NCBI RefSeq assembly: GCF_001008165.2
Contig: NZ_CP011452.2
Span: 372,001 to 436,000, forward strand
Length of the DNA: 64,000 nt
Direction: 5' to 3'
DNA from: Croceibacterium atlanticum
GTDB lineage: Bacteria > Pseudomonadota > Alphaproteobacteria > Sphingomonadales > Sphingomonadaceae
Shown: positions 48,976 to 59,527 of the stretch, piece by piece
Layout: each line of letters begins with the position of its first letter
How positions within the stretch are numbered: the first letter of the stretch is position 1
Program-made: the position numbers and the translations under genes
The notes under the pieces: generated by a model
The model's input: only the letters and a program-made list of their open reading frames with translations
What the model was told of the DNA's origin: nothing
Databases searched by the model: none

Positions 48976-50157
48976 ATGGCCGACCCCGCCTCTTCGTCTG
49001 CGCAACCCAAAGGCGCGACGGGAGTCCTCGTTCTTGCCGACGGTACTGTCATCTGGGGCAAGGGCTTTGGCGCAATTGGCAGCGCAGTCGGGGAAGTCTG
49101 CTTCAACACCTCGATGACAGGCTATCAGGAAGTGCTGACTGACCCGTCCTATGCGGCGCAGATCGTGACCTTCACTTTCCCGCATATCGGCAATGTCGGC
49201 GCGAATGAGGAAGATTTCGAATCGAAGGTGGAAGGCGCGATCGGTTGCGTCGTTCGCGAAGAAGTGACGCACCATTCCAATTTCCGCGCCACTCGCGAAT
49301 TTGTCGACTGGATGGCCGATCAGGGCAAGATCGGTCTGTCCGGCGTGGACACGCGGGCCCTTACGCGCCGCATCCGGCTGCAAGGCGCGCCCAACGCCGT
49401 GATCGCGCACGATCCGGAAGGCAATTTCGATATTCCCGCCCTGCTGCAGAAGGCGCAGGACTGGCCCGGGCTGGAAGGGATGGACCTTGCCCAGCGCGTC
49501 AGCCGCGAAAAGCAGGAAAAATGGCAGGGCGGCCCATGGAGCCTGGGCGCAGGCTATGCGGGCAGCCAGGATGATGACCGCCCGCATGTGGTGGCGATCG
49601 ATTACGGATCGAAGGATAATATCTTCCGCAATCTGGTGAAGGCCGGGGCGCGGGTGACTGTGGTGCCGGCAAAGACATCGGTGGAAGATGTGCTGGCGCT
49701 GAAACCTGACGGCGTTTTCCTGTCCAACGGGCCGGGCGATCCGGCGGCGACCGGCGAATATGCCGTGCCGGTGATCCGCGCATTGCTGGACCGCGATATC
49801 CCGTTGTTCGGGATCTGCCTTGGCCATCAGTTGCTGGCTATCGCTGCCGGCGCCAGGACATCCAAGATGCATCAGGGCCATCGCGGCGCGAACCACCCGG
49901 TGCAGCGCAAGGGCGGTGAATGGGCGGAAAGTGAAGGGCTGGTGGAAATCACCAGCATGAACCACGGTTTCGCGGTCGATAATGCCACACTGCCGGACAA
50001 TGTGATCGAAACGCATGTCTCGCTGTTCGACGGATCCAATTGCGGCATTGCGATCAAGGGCAAGAAGGCGTTCGGCGTGCAGTATCACCCCGAAGCGAGC
50101 CCCGGCCCGCAGGACAGTTTCTATCTGTTCCAGAAGTTCGCGGGGATGCTCAGGTGA
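48976..50157 (+). CDS. carA: carbamoyl-phosphate synthase small (glutaminase) subunit
   Basis: Hydrolyses glutamine and channels ammonia to CarB, for arginine and pyrimidines. 393 residues. N-terminal CPSase_sm domain (LADGTVIWGKGFGA...NTSMTGYQEVLTDPSYAAQIVTFTFPHIGNVG) and C-terminal class I amidotransferase with nucleophile motif PLFGICLGHQLLAIAAGA, FLSNGPGDP and VQYHPEASPGP. SD ACGGAGCG precedes the ATG. Its stop overlaps the start of a small secreted-protein gene, not carB directly. Confidence 0.97.
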   Translation: MADPASSSAQPKGATGVLVLADGTVIWGKGFGAIGSAVGEVCFNTSMTGYQEVLTDPSYAAQIVTFTFPHIGNVGANEEDFESKVEGAIGCVVREEVTHHSNFRATREFVDWMADQGKIGLSGVDTRALTRRIRLQGAPNAVIAHDPEGNFDIPALLQKAQDWPGLEGMDLAQRVSREKQEKWQGGPWSLGAGYAGSQDDDRPHVVAIDYGSKDNIFRNLVKAGARVTVVPAKTSVEDVLALKPDGVFLSNGPGDPAATGEYAVPVIRALLDRDIPLFGICLGHQLLAIAAGARTSKMHQGHRGANHPVQRKGGEWAESEGLVEITSMNHGFAVDNATLPDNVIETHVSLFDGSNCGIAIKGKKAFGVQYHPEASPGPQDSFYLFQKFAGMLR

Positions 50158-50564
50158 GGCGGAAGCTTCACCTTGCCTCTCTATCTGTTCCGATTCTCGT
50201 GCTGTTTGCGGATTCCGCAAGCGCCCAGGAAGCTTTCCGGCTCCCCCTTTTCGACGGAGCGCTGCTGTTTCGCGGCGATGTTGGCGTGACGATTGACAAA
50301 CGCACCGCCGAACAGGCGAGCACGAGCCTCTGGCGGCCATTTCAGCCCGGTCTGGCGGACAAGCCGATTGGCGGGCCCCGCCATTACGTGCTGCCCCATC
50401 TCGCAATGCAGGCAGGGCAGCAGCTTTACGATCTGCGCATGAATTACGAATTCATGCATTTCCAGGAACCTGGCGACACAGATTATGCCGCGATCATGCA
50501 CCGCTATGTCGATATAGAGGTGCCCGGCATCGCCGCCTCAACTACTCAGCAGCAAGGCCAGTAA
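50154..50564 (+). CDS. small secreted protein coupled between carA and carB
   Basis: 136 residues, GTG start overlapping the carA stop by 4 bp and TAA overlapping the carB ATG by one base. Residues 1-24 form a signal peptide with an Ala-x-Ala cleavage site ([11 protein letters not shown]). The mature part [39 protein letters not shown]..., [26 protein letters not shown] is soluble and unlike any domain I recognise. Codon use looks like its neighbours. It is read on the same message as carAB and its relation to carbamoyl phosphate is unknown. Confidence 0.75.
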   Translation: MRRKLHLASLSVPILVLFADSASAQEAFRLPLFDGALLFRGDVGVTIDKRTAEQASTSLWRPFQPGLADKPIGGPRHYVLPHLAMQAGQQLYDLRMNYEFMHFQEPGDTDYAAIMHRYVDIEVPGIAASTTQQQGQ

Positions 50565-53500
50565 TGCCCAAACGCACCGACATCTCCTCCATCCTCGTCA
50601 TCGGCGCAGGTCCGATCATCATCGGTCAGGCCTGCGAATTCGATTATTCGGGTACCCAGGCAATCAAGGCTCTCAAGGAAGAGGGCTATCGGGTCATTCT
50701 GGTCAATTCCAACCCTGCCACGATCATGACCGATCCGGACATGGCAGATGCGACTTATGTCGAACCGATCACGCCGGAAATCGTCGCCAAGATCATCGAC
50801 AAGGAACGGCCCGATGCCCTGCTGCCGACAATGGGCGGGCAGACGGCGCTGAACTGCGCGCTGGCGCTGCAGCAGGACGGCACGCTGGACAAGTTCGGCG
50901 TGCAGATGATCGGTGCGGATGCCGATGCGATCGACAAGGCGGAAAACCGCAACCGTTTCCGCGAGGCGATGGACAAGATCGGGCTGGAAAGCGCGCGTTC
51001 GGGCACCGCGCATTCTCTGGACGAGGCCTATGCGGTACTGGAACGGACCGGCCTTCCTGCGATCATCCGGCCGAGCTTCACCCTTGGCGGCACCGGGGGC
51101 GGCGTGGCCTATAACCGGGCCGAGTTCGAACAGATCGTCCGCTCCGGCCTCGATGCCAGCCCGACCACCGAAGTGCTGATCGAGGAAAGCCTGCTCGGCT
51201 GGAAAGAGTATGAGATGGAGGTCGTCCGCGACAAGGCGGACAATGCCATCATCATCTGCGCCATCGAGAATGTCGATCCGATGGGCGTCCATACGGGCGA
51301 TTCCATTACTGTCGCCCCCGCGCTGACCCTGACCGACAAGGAATATCAGATCATGCGCTCGGCCAGTATTGCCGTGCTGCGTGAGATCGGTGTCGAAACC
51401 GGCGGATCGAACGTGCAATTCGCCGTCAATCCGGCTGACGGCCGCCTGATCGTGATCGAAATGAACCCGCGCGTATCGCGCAGTTCTGCATTGGCGTCCA
51501 AGGCCACCGGCTTCCCGATTGCGCGCGTCGCCGCCAAGCTGGCCGTGGGCTATACGCTGGATGAAATCACCAACGAGATTACCGGCGCTACCCCCGCCAG
51601 CTTCGAACCGACGATAGACTATGTCGTCACCAAGATTCCGCGCTTCGCCTTTGAAAAGTTCAAGGGCGCCAAGGCGGAGCTTTCGACCGCGATGAAATCG
51701 GTCGGCGAAGTCATGGCGATCGGCCGCAATTTCAAGGAAAGCCTGCAAAAGGCGCTGCGCGGGCTGGAAACGGGGCTCGACGGTTTCAACCGCGTGACGG
51801 AACTGGAAGGCGCCAGCCGTGACGTGATTACTGCCGCGCTATCGCGGGCAACGCCGGACCGGCTGCTGAAGGTGGGCCAGGCGTTCCGCGAAGGCTTCTC
51901 GCTGGAGGAAATCCAGGCGATCACCCATTACGATCCCTGGTTCCTGCGCCATATCGAGGAGATCATCTACGAAGAGGCGATGATCGGCCAGAACGGCATT
52001 CCCAACGATGCCGCGGGGTTGCGCCGCCTGAAGAGCATGGGCTTTTCGGACCGCCGGCTGGCCACGCTCGCCGTTCGTTCGGTGGGTGTTGCCGGCGGGC
52101 TGGCGGAAACCCAGGCCAAGCGGTCGGGGCTGCTGCACGATACGTTGCGCGCCATGGCCGGCGCCACGAGCGAGGACGAGGTTCGCGAATTGCGCCAGAA
52201 GCTGGGCGTGCTGCCCGTCTTCAAGCGGATCGATAGCTGCGCGGCCGAGTTCGAGGCGATCACGCCTTACATGTATTCGACCTACGAGGCCCCGACCTTT
52301 GGCGAGCCGGAGAACGAGGCATGGCCCTCCGACCGGAAGAAGATCGTCATTCTTGGCGGCGGGCCGAACCGGATCGGGCAGGGCATCGAATTCGATTATT
52401 GCTGTGTCCATGCCTGCTTCGCACTGTCTGAAGCCGGATATGAAACGATCATGGTCAACTGCAATCCGGAAACGGTTTCGACCGATTACGACACGTCCGA
52501 CCGCCTCTATTTCGAACCGCTGACAGCGGAAGATGTGCTGGAAATCCTCCGCGTCGAACATTCGCGCGGGGAACTGGTGGGCGTGATCGTGCAGTTTGGC
52601 GGGCAGACGCCGCTGAAACTGGCGCAGGCGCTGGAAGATGCGGGCATTCCCATTCTCGGCACTTCGCCCGACGCCATCGACCTGGCGGAAGACCGTGAAC
52701 GCTTTGCCAAGCTGGTCGCCAGGCTCGATCTGGAACAGCCGGCCAATGGCATTGCCCGCAGCCGGGATGAAGCCGCGGCCGTCGCGGCGCGCATCGGCTA
52801 TCCCGTGCTGCTGCGCCCCAGCTATGTTCTGGGTGGCCGCGCAATGGAGATCGTCGATTCCGAAGCCCAGCTGGATGATTACATTGCGACCGCGGTGAAT
52901 GTGTCGGGTGAAAGCCCGGTGCTGATCGACCAGTATCTGCGCGATGCCGTGGAATGCGATGTCGACGCGTTGTGCGATGGCGAACAGGTCGTGATCGCAG
53001 GTGTCATGCAGCATATCGAAGAAGCCGGCGTCCATTCGGGCGACAGCGCCTGCACCTTGCCGCCTTACAGCCTGCCGCCCGAAATCATCGCCGAGATGGA
53101 ACGCCAGGCAGAGGCGCTGGCCATGGCGCTGGGTGTGCGCGGGTTGATGAATGTCCAGTTCGCGGTGAAGGATGGCATCGTCTATCTGATCGAGGTGAAT
53201 CCGCGCGCCAGCCGCACCGTGCCCTTCGTGGCCAAGGCGATTGGCGATCCGATTGCCAAGATCGCCGCCCGGGTCATGGCAGGCGAAAAACTCGCCAATC
53301 TGCCGAAGATCAAGCGCGAGATCGATTATATGGCGGTGAAGGAGGCGGTGTTCCCCTTCAGCCGGTTCCCCGGGTCGGACCCGGCACTGACGCCGGAAAT
53401 GAAGAGCACGGGCGAAGTCATGGGGATCGACAAGGATTTCCCGACCGCTTTCTTCAAGGCCCAGATGGGGGCCGGCTCTGCATTGCCCCAGCAGGGTGGC

Positions 53501-53890
53501 ACCGCCTTTGTCTCGGTCAAGGACAGCGACAAGCCGCATATCCTGGAGCCGGTACGCCAGCTGATCGATCTTGGCTTCGAAATCGTCGCCACGGGCGGCA
53601 CGCAGCAATATCTTGCCGATGCCGGATTGCCGGTGGCGCGCGTGAACAAGGTGGCCGAAGGGCGACCGCATATCGTGGACAGTATCATCGACGGAAAGAT
53701 CGCGCTGATCTTCAATACGACGGAGGGTTGGCAAAGCCACAAGGACAGCCAGTCCATCCGTGCATCGGCGCTCGAAATGAAGGTTCCTTATTACACTACG
53801 GCCGCTGCCAGCGCGGCCGCCGCATGTGCAATAGGGTCCGTTCGGGCGAGCGAGCTTGAAGTGCGTTCATTGCAAGACTATTATAGCTGA
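50564..53890 (+). CDS. carB: carbamoyl-phosphate synthase large subunit
   Basis: 1108 residues. Two ATP-grasp halves in tandem: the first starts [50 protein letters not shown], the second [49 protein letters not shown]; each has its [18 protein letters not shown] or [18 protein letters not shown] motif. The C-terminal MGS-like allosteric domain ([31 protein letters not shown]) ends near residue 1100. Slightly longer than E. coli CarB (1073). Followed 99 bp later by greA. Confidence 0.97.
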   Translation: MPKRTDISSILVIGAGPIIIGQACEFDYSGTQAIKALKEEGYRVILVNSNPATIMTDPDMADATYVEPITPEIVAKIIDKERPDALLPTMGGQTALNCALALQQDGTLDKFGVQMIGADADAIDKAENRNRFREAMDKIGLESARSGTAHSLDEAYAVLERTGLPAIIRPSFTLGGTGGGVAYNRAEFEQIVRSGLDASPTTEVLIEESLLGWKEYEMEVVRDKADNAIIICAIENVDPMGVHTGDSITVAPALTLTDKEYQIMRSASIAVLREIGVETGGSNVQFAVNPADGRLIVIEMNPRVSRSSALASKATGFPIARVAAKLAVGYTLDEITNEITGATPASFEPTIDYVVTKIPRFAFEKFKGAKAELSTAMKSVGEVMAIGRNFKESLQKALRGLETGLDGFNRVTELEGASRDVITAALSRATPDRLLKVGQAFREGFSLEEIQAITHYDPWFLRHIEEIIYEEAMIGQNGIPNDAAGLRRLKSMGFSDRRLATLAVRSVGVAGGLAETQAKRSGLLHDTLRAMAGATSEDEVRELRQKLGVLPVFKRIDSCAAEFEAITPYMYSTYEAPTFGEPENEAWPSDRKKIVILGGGPNRIGQGIEFDYCCVHACFALSEAGYETIMVNCNPETVSTDYDTSDRLYFEPLTAEDVLEILRVEHSRGELVGVIVQFGGQTPLKLAQALEDAGIPILGTSPDAIDLAEDRERFAKLVARLDLEQPANGIARSRDEAAAVAARIGYPVLLRPSYVLGGRAMEIVDSEAQLDDYIATAVNVSGESPVLIDQYLRDAVECDVDALCDGEQVVIAGVMQHIEEAGVHSGDSACTLPPYSLPPEIIAEMERQAEALAMALGVRGLMNVQFAVKDGIVYLIEVNPRASRTVPFVAKAIGDPIAKIAARVMAGEKLANLPKIKREIDYMAVKEAVFPFSRFPGSDPALTPEMKSTGEVMGIDKDFPTAFFKAQMGAGSALPQQGGTAFVSVKDSDKPHILEPVRQLIDLGFEIVATGGTQQYLADAGLPVARVNKVAEGRPHIVDSIIDGKIALIFNTTEGWQSHKDSQSIRASALEMKVPYYTTAAASAAAACAIGSVRASELEVRSLQDYYS

Positions 53891-53989
53891 AACACACGCG
53901 CTCTCCCTACAATTGAACGCTGCCGAACCGTCCACGCCGGACGGGGCAGAGTTCCTTGACGGGAAACGCCTTGAAGGCAGGAATTACCG

Positions 53990-54457
53990 ATGGAAAAAGT
54001 GCCGATGCTCGCGGAAGGCTATGAAAAGCTTACCGCAGATCTCCAGGCTTTGAGGGAGGAGCGTCCGCGCATCGTCGAGGCGATCGAGGAAGCGCGCGCC
54101 CATGGCGATCTTTCGGAAAATGCCGAATATCACGCGGCCAAGGAACGCCAGGGCCAGGTAGAGGCACAGATTGCCGATCTGGAAGACCGGGTCAGCCGGG
54201 CGCAGATTATCGATCCGACGACGTTGAGCGGGGACCGCATCGTATTCGGTGCGACGGTGACTGTGCTCGACGATAATGACAAGCCTGCCCGCTACCAGAT
54301 CGTGGGCCAGGCGGAGAGCGATGCCAAGATAGGCCGCATCTCCTATGATTCCCCGCTCGGCCGTGCCTTGATCGGCAAGCAGGTGGGTGATGAGGTTGAA
54401 GTCATCGTTCCTTCCGGGGAACGCTTCTACCTTGTCGACAAGGTAGAATTCATCTGA
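53990..54457 (+). CDS. greA: transcription elongation factor GreA
   Basis: 155 residues. N-terminal coiled coil with acidic tip ([35 protein letters not shown], the tip residues D and E of [10 protein letters not shown] act in the RNA polymerase secondary channel) and the C-terminal FKBP-like domain ([34 protein letters not shown]). Rescues backtracked polymerase. The carB-greA order is common in alphaproteobacteria. Ends before a strong terminator. Confidence 0.97.
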   Translation: MEKVPMLAEGYEKLTADLQALREERPRIVEAIEEARAHGDLSENAEYHAAKERQGQVEAQIADLEDRVSRAQIIDPTTLSGDRIVFGATVTVLDDNDKPARYQIVGQAESDAKIGRISYDSPLGRALIGKQVGDEVEVIVPSGERFYLVDKVEFI

Positions 54458-54460
54458 CGC

Positions 54461-54490
54461 AAAAACGCCGGGTCAATGCCCGGCGTTTTT
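54461..54490 (+). terminator. rho-independent terminator after greA
   Basis: AAAAACGCCGGG-TCAATG-CCCGGCGTTTTT: 12-bp stem ending in a T5 tract, directly after the greA stop. Confidence 0.92.
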
Positions 54491-54531
54491 CATATCCAGT
54501 TCTGTCACGGGACCATCGGCCCCGGCCGTAT

Positions 54532-54759
54532 TCAATCGCCCGGCAGTTCAGGTTCGAGCAGCCGGTGCAGGTGGACGATCACATATTTCATTTCCGCATC
54601 GTCCACAGTGCGTTGCGCATAGCTCCGCCACGCCTCTTCAGCAGAGGCATAGTCGGGGAATACGCCCACGATATCGATATCGGACAAATCCTGGAACTCT
54701 AGCCCCTGAGGATCGGTCACACGTCCGCCCATAACCAGGTGCAGGAGTTGTTTGCCCAT
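54532..54759 (-). CDS. DUF4170 domain protein
   Basis: 75 residues. LLHLVMGGRVTDPQGLEFQDLSDIDIVGVFPDYASAEEAWRSYAQRTVDDAEMKYVIVHLHRLLEPE is the entire DUF4170 domain, a small alpha/beta protein widespread in alphaproteobacteria. Function unknown. Downstream of the stress-type membrane cluster on the same strand, 77 bp from it. Confidence 0.88.
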   Translation of the reverse strand: MGKQLLHLVMGGRVTDPQGLEFQDLSDIDIVGVFPDYASAEEAWRSYAQRTVDDAEMKYVIVHLHRLLEPELPGD

Positions 54760-54836
54760 TGCGAATGCCCTTTCTCGCGAAAATTTGATTTCACGAGATC
54801 CCTTAAGGAATTGCGGCCGTGCCGCAAGTGCGAAGC

Positions 54837-55340
54837 TTAATGTAGGCGGTTGCGGATGGCGCGGGCGATGGCTTTCCTGGTGTTGCGCTTGGCCATGCGG
54901 GCATTGTCCCCGGCTTCTTCCGCCATATAGGCCGCGTCGCGCTTCATCCGGCGGGCCTTGTCGCCGATCGTATCGCCCAGATCGCCAAGCTTGTCGGCCC
55001 CGACCCTGCGCGCTTCATCGGCCGTGCTCATGGCCTGCTGCGCATAGGCGAGGGCTATTTCAGCGCCGATAGCAGCGAGCCCGGATGCTTCGGAGAAGCC
55101 CTTTCTTGCCAGCTTGCGCGTGGGTGAGCGCCGGAACAGCGCGCTTACCAGGACGCCAGCGGCAAGACCGCCAGCAATCACCGTGACCGGATGTTCCTTC
55201 GCAAAGGCGGTGAACTTGTCCTTGGTCTCGATTGCTCTCTCGCCGGCGCGCTCAAGGAAAGTCGCTTCGTACCGGTTCTGGTTCCGGGCCTCGGCGGCGT
55301 CGATCTTTTCCTTGATTTCCTGGCGTTTCGCCTCGCTCAT
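54837..55340 (-). CDS. hypothetical membrane-associated protein with one hydrophobic segment
   Basis: 167 residues from MSEAKRQEIKEKIDAAEARNQ (55340); the frame extends 34 codons upstream over the preceding gene end. Charged coiled-coil-like N-terminus (1-50), a hydrophobic stretch (HPVTVIAGGLAAGVLVSALF, about 52-71) and a long amphipathic tail (LGDLGDTIGDKARRMKRDAAYMAEEAGDNARMAKRNTRKAIARAIRNRL). Resembles the glycine-zipper stress proteins of its cluster. Function not assigned. Confidence 0.7.
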   Translation of the reverse strand: MSEAKRQEIKEKIDAAEARNQNRYEATFLERAGERAIETKDKFTAFAKEHPVTVIAGGLAAGVLVSALFRRSPTRKLARKGFSEASGLAAIGAEIALAYAQQAMSTADEARRVGADKLGDLGDTIGDKARRMKRDAAYMAEEAGDNARMAKRNTRKAIARAIRNRLH

Positions 55341-55353
55341 GTGGATATCTCCG

Positions 55354-55725
55354 CTAGAATTGGCTTTGTTCTTCGGAACTAACGGCTGGCGCTTCGGGTT
55401 CCGCGGCGGGATCGCCACGCTCACCAGCGTTCTCCCCGGCATTTTCCGAAAGCAGGGCGAACACGGCGTCGATCAGCCTGTTACGGGCGAAAAAGGCGCC
55501 GGCCAGCAACAGCCCCAGGCCCACCTTGCCGCGATGTGCATCGGCATAGGCAAGCGCATCATCGACCATGTCCGCCGATCCTTCGCCCAGACGATCGGCC
55601 AGGCGCAAACCGACATTGCGTGCCTGTGCATCGGCTTTCACGAATTGAAGGTCGGATTTGAAAAGGCGCAATGCGGAATCGCGCAGCGCACGATCTTCGG
55701 CGAGCTGCTCGTCAATGCTCCTCAC
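55354..55725 (-). CDS. hypothetical protein of the membrane stress cluster
   Basis: 123 residues from GTG 55725 (VRSIDEQLAEDRALRD), overlapping the upstream stop by one base (TAGTG). Charged helical N-terminus, a hydrophobic region (KVGLGLLLAGAFFARNRLIDAVFALL, about 68-92) and an acidic Glu/Ala/Pro-rich tail. No domain recognised. Its placement within a compact four-gene unit suggests a shared role in envelope stress. Confidence 0.65.
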   Translation of the reverse strand: MRSIDEQLAEDRALRDSALRLFKSDLQFVKADAQARNVGLRLADRLGEGSADMVDDALAYADAHRGKVGLGLLLAGAFFARNRLIDAVFALLSENAGENAGERGDPAAEPEAPAVSSEEQSQF

Positions 55726-56147
55726 TATTCGTCCTCCCCTTCGCCATTGTCGAAGGCGCTCATCAGTTCCTCCCAATGGGAGGCCGCCTTTCGCAGCATA
55801 AGAAATGCGGCGAGAAGCCAAAGTCCGACGATCAGCGCAGTGGCTCCCCAGGGAGTCAGCATCGGCATGAAGGCGATGATCAGCCCGACTGTCAGCCCGA
55901 TCAGGGCAAGGAACACCACAATCGCCGCCCCGATTCCCAGGGCGGCGATCTTCTTGGCGCGATCCGCGGCAAAGGCAGCGCGGGTTTTCTGGAAATTGAG
56001 TTCGGCTTCAAGATAGGTACGGCCGTCTTCGACGAGCGCCTCGACATCCTCCAGCAGCGAACGATCGGCGTGGGCCGCCTTCTCGTCCGCTGACATGGGG
56101 CCATCTTCGGGCAGGTCGAGGCCGTCCTCAGCCTTTCCGGCAGACAA
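55725..56147 (-). CDS. phage holin superfamily III-like (YqjE-type) membrane protein
   Basis: 140 residues. Amphipathic N-terminal helix (LLEDVEALVEDGRTYLEAELNFQKTRAAFAADRAKK) followed by two transmembrane helices (IAALGIGAAIVVFLALIGLTVGLIIAFMPML and ATALIVGLWLLAAFLMLRKAA). This is the layout of the YqjE/Phage_holin_3_6 family, which despite its name is a non-lytic inner-membrane protein usually beside yqjD-like genes, as it is here. Starts 4 bp after the previous stop. Confidence 0.8.
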   Translation of the reverse strand: MSAGKAEDGLDLPEDGPMSADEKAAHADRSLLEDVEALVEDGRTYLEAELNFQKTRAAFAADRAKKIAALGIGAAIVVFLALIGLTVGLIIAFMPMLTPWGATALIVGLWLLAAFLMLRKAASHWEELMSAFDNGEGEDE

Positions 56148-56151
56148 GGCC

Positions 56152-56667
56152 TTACTTGCGGAAAATGCGGGCGATCAGGAAACCGGCCAGCGCCGCGATA
56201 CCCACCGCCGTGGCAGGTTTTTCGCGCACGAATTGCCGCGCGTCCTCCCCAAGTTCCTCCACGCTCTTGCTGTCGAGCTTGTCCGCGGTGGACTGGATCG
56301 ACCTGGAAGCGTTGCGGGCATAGTCGCCATATTTTGAGCCGAATTTCTCATCGATCGAACCGGCATTCTCGGACACGATCTTGCCCAGGCTGGAAAGCGC
56401 GCTGCTGGCCTTCGCCTTGCCTTCCCTGGCAAGTTCACCAGCCTTCACCTTCGCTTCGCCGGTCCAGTCTTCGCCCTTGGCTTTCGCCTGGTCACGATAG
56501 GTATTGGCACGGCCCTTGGCGTCTTCGGTCAGCGCGGTGGCGGCGGCTTTTGCTTCCTCGATCGCGGCGTTGAAATGGCTCTTCGCCTCGGCCTTGGCAT
56601 CGCCCCCGGCGGGCTTGTTCGCGGTATCTTTCCCGGGGGCGGTGGTCTTTGCTGTTGTTTCGGCCAT
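56152..56667 (-). CDS. YqjD/ElaB-like tail-anchored protein
   Basis: 171 residues. Ala/Lys-rich long helix (residues ~25-140: AEEAKAAATALTEDAKGRANTYRDQAKAKGEDWTGEAK...) ending with a glycine-rich C-terminal membrane anchor VREKPATAVGIAALAGFLIARIFRK. This layout fits the DUF883/ElaB group, ribosome-associated or inner-membrane stress proteins in E. coli. A perfect EcfG-type promoter lies ~80 bp upstream. First gene of the four-gene cluster. Confidence 0.75.
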   Translation of the reverse strand: MAETTAKTTAPGKDTANKPAGGDAKAEAKSHFNAAIEEAKAAATALTEDAKGRANTYRDQAKAKGEDWTGEAKVKAGELAREGKAKASSALSSLGKIVSENAGSIDEKFGSKYGDYARNASRSIQSTADKLDSKSVEELGEDARQFVREKPATAVGIAALAGFLIARIFRK

Positions 56668-56746
56668 GATTTCCCCTTTCGGCGTTTTGCAGGCGGCATA
56701 TTACAACCAAATGTTCCAATATTGCACCCGCCAACTTCGAGAATCG

Positions 56747-56771
56747 AACGCGACTTGCGTCAGTTGGTTCC
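56747..56771 (-). promoter_or_regulatory. EcfG-type general stress promoter
   Basis: Minus strand GGAAC (56767-56771), 16-bp spacer, CGTT (56747-56750): an exact match to the alphaproteobacterial EcfG sigma-factor consensus GGAAC-N16/17-CGTT. Transcription would start near 56740, giving a ~73-base leader before the YqjD-like ATG. No second exact match was found in the other intergenic regions that I checked. Confidence 0.75.
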
Positions 56772-56807
56772 GCCGCATAACAGGCGGCTTCCCTTGGACA
56801 TGGGTAG

Positions 56808-58136
<1,329 letters not shown>

Positions 58137-58148
58137 TCCGGCGAATTG

Positions 58149-58194
58149 GGGCGAGGGGGCATTGCCGCCTCGCCCGGCCTCTTTCTATTTTCCG
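58149..58194 (+). terminator. probable terminator after eno
   Basis: GGGCGAGG / CCTCGCCC 8-bp stem with a partly paired loop (58149-58175), followed by the T-rich GGCCTCTTTCTATTTT. The T-tract begins six bases after the stem, so it is less canonical than the greA one. Confidence 0.6.
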
Positions 58195-59111
58195 GCTTCG
58201 GTGATCCGGGCCAGCTGATCTTCCGTCAGTTCCAGCTTCAGCGCTTCGAACTGGACATCGAGCTGTTCCGGCTTGCTGGCACTGGCGATGGGGGCGGCAA
58301 TTCCGGGCTGACGCATCAGCCAGGCGAGCGAGATCGCCGCCATGCTGGCGCCGGTTTCCTCCACGATCGCATCCAGCACCGGCAGCACTTTCAGCCCCTG
58401 TTCGAAAAAGCGTTCCACGCTGGAACCGCGATTGTGCCTGGCCAGGTCATCGCGCGTGCGATACTTGCCGGTAAGGAAACCGCCAGCCAGTCCGAACCAT
58501 GGAAGCATGGCAATATCGCGCCCGGTGCAGAGCCGTTGCAAGGTCGGGCCATAGCTGTCGCGCACCACGACATTATATTCGTTCTGCAGGACGGTGAACG
58601 GTGTCATCCCACTGGAATGTGCGATCGTGTGGATCGCCGCCAGCCGCCCGGCATCATAATTGGATGCGCCCAGTTCGCGGACCAGCCCGGTCTTGACCAG
58701 GGCATCGAAACCGGTGGCGACTTCCTCCAGCGGCGTAACCTTGTCGTCCCGATGGGCATAATAGAGATCGACATAGTCGGTCTGCAGCCGTTCCAGCGAT
58801 TTGTGTAGCTCGTCCGATACTTTCACCGGGTCCAGATCGCCGGGATTGGCGTGCATCCCTGTCTTGGTCGCGATGCGCATATCCGCCCGCACACCACGCG
58901 CGGCCAGCCACTTGCCGATCACCGTCTCGCTCTCGCCGCCGACATGGCCCGGCACCCAGTCGGAATAGCCTTGCGCCGTATCGACCATGCGCCCGCCTGC
59001 TTCATAAAAGCGATCGAGGATCGCGAAGCTGGTATCTTCGTCTGCGGTAAAGCCGAAGACATTGCCGCCAAGGACCAGTGGCAGGCCGGAGATGGAGGGG
59101 TGGGCGCTCAT
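58185..59111 (-). CDS. aldo/keto reductase
   Basis: 308 residues, AKR TIM barrel, NADPH-dependent. [18 protein letters not shown] carries the catalytic Asp and Tyr, RIATKTGM the Lys, and [16 protein letters not shown] the His region; later [23 protein letters not shown] and [12 protein letters not shown]. The substrate is unknown. Its ATG overlaps the ribH stop by 4 bp, so it is the third gene of the riboflavin operon, an association worth noting. Confidence 0.9.
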   Translation of the reverse strand: MSAHPSISGLPLVLGGNVFGFTADEDTSFAILDRFYEAGGRMVDTAQGYSDWVPGHVGGESETVIGKWLAARGVRADMRIATKTGMHANPGDLDPVKVSDELHKSLERLQTDYVDLYYAHRDDKVTPLEEVATGFDALVKTGLVRELGASNYDAGRLAAIHTIAHSSGMTPFTVLQNEYNVVVRDSYGPTLQRLCTGRDIAMLPWFGLAGGFLTGKYRTRDDLARHNRGSSVERFFEQGLKVLPVLDAIVEETGASMAAISLAWLMRQPGIAAPIASASKPEQLDVQFEALKLELTEDQLARITEAGK

Positions 59112-59527
59112 GCATATTTCTCCTGAATCGCCAGCAGCGCCATCGCCGCTTCGGCGGCACCGGCGCCCTTGTTCGCCTGTGCAGGATCGGCCCGGACGAT
59201 GGCCTGCTCTTCATTTTCGGTAGTGAGAATACCATTGCCGATGGCGAAACCGTCCATGGTCAGCGCCATGATTCCGCGTGCACTTTCGCCGGCCACGATC
59301 TCGAAATGGTAGGTTTCTCCGCGGATTACCACGCCGATGGCGACGAATCCGTCATACATGCCACTTTCGCTGGCGGCTGAAATCGCACCGGGGATCTCCA
59401 GCGCGCCGGGTACGGTCAGCACACTTACCGAATGCCCCTTTGCCTCCAGCGCAGCACGTGCGCCGGCAATCAGCATGTCGTTCAAATGGTCGTAGAAGCG
59501 GGCTTCCACGATGAGAAAACGGGCCAT
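59108..59527 (-). CDS. ribH: 6,7-dimethyl-8-ribityllumazine synthase
   Basis: 139 residues. Condenses the dihydroxybutanone-phosphate made by RibB with the ribitylaminouracil, giving lumazine. Motifs: [64 protein letters not shown] (catalytic His) and [15 protein letters not shown]. The ATG overlaps the ribB stop (TAATG). Length of the short, pentameric type. Confidence 0.96.
   Translation of the reverse strand: MARFLIVEARFYDHLNDMLIAGARAALEAKGHSVSVLTVPGALEIPGAISAASESGMYDGFVAIGVVIRGETYHFEIVAGESARGIMALTMDGFAIGNGILTTENEEQAIVRADPAQANKGAGAAEAAMALLAIQEKYA

Noticed and set aside
51839-53740. 633-codon open frame antisense to carB
   Set aside because: Composition-driven shadow of a GC-rich gene; no domain pattern, and carB on the other strand is certain.
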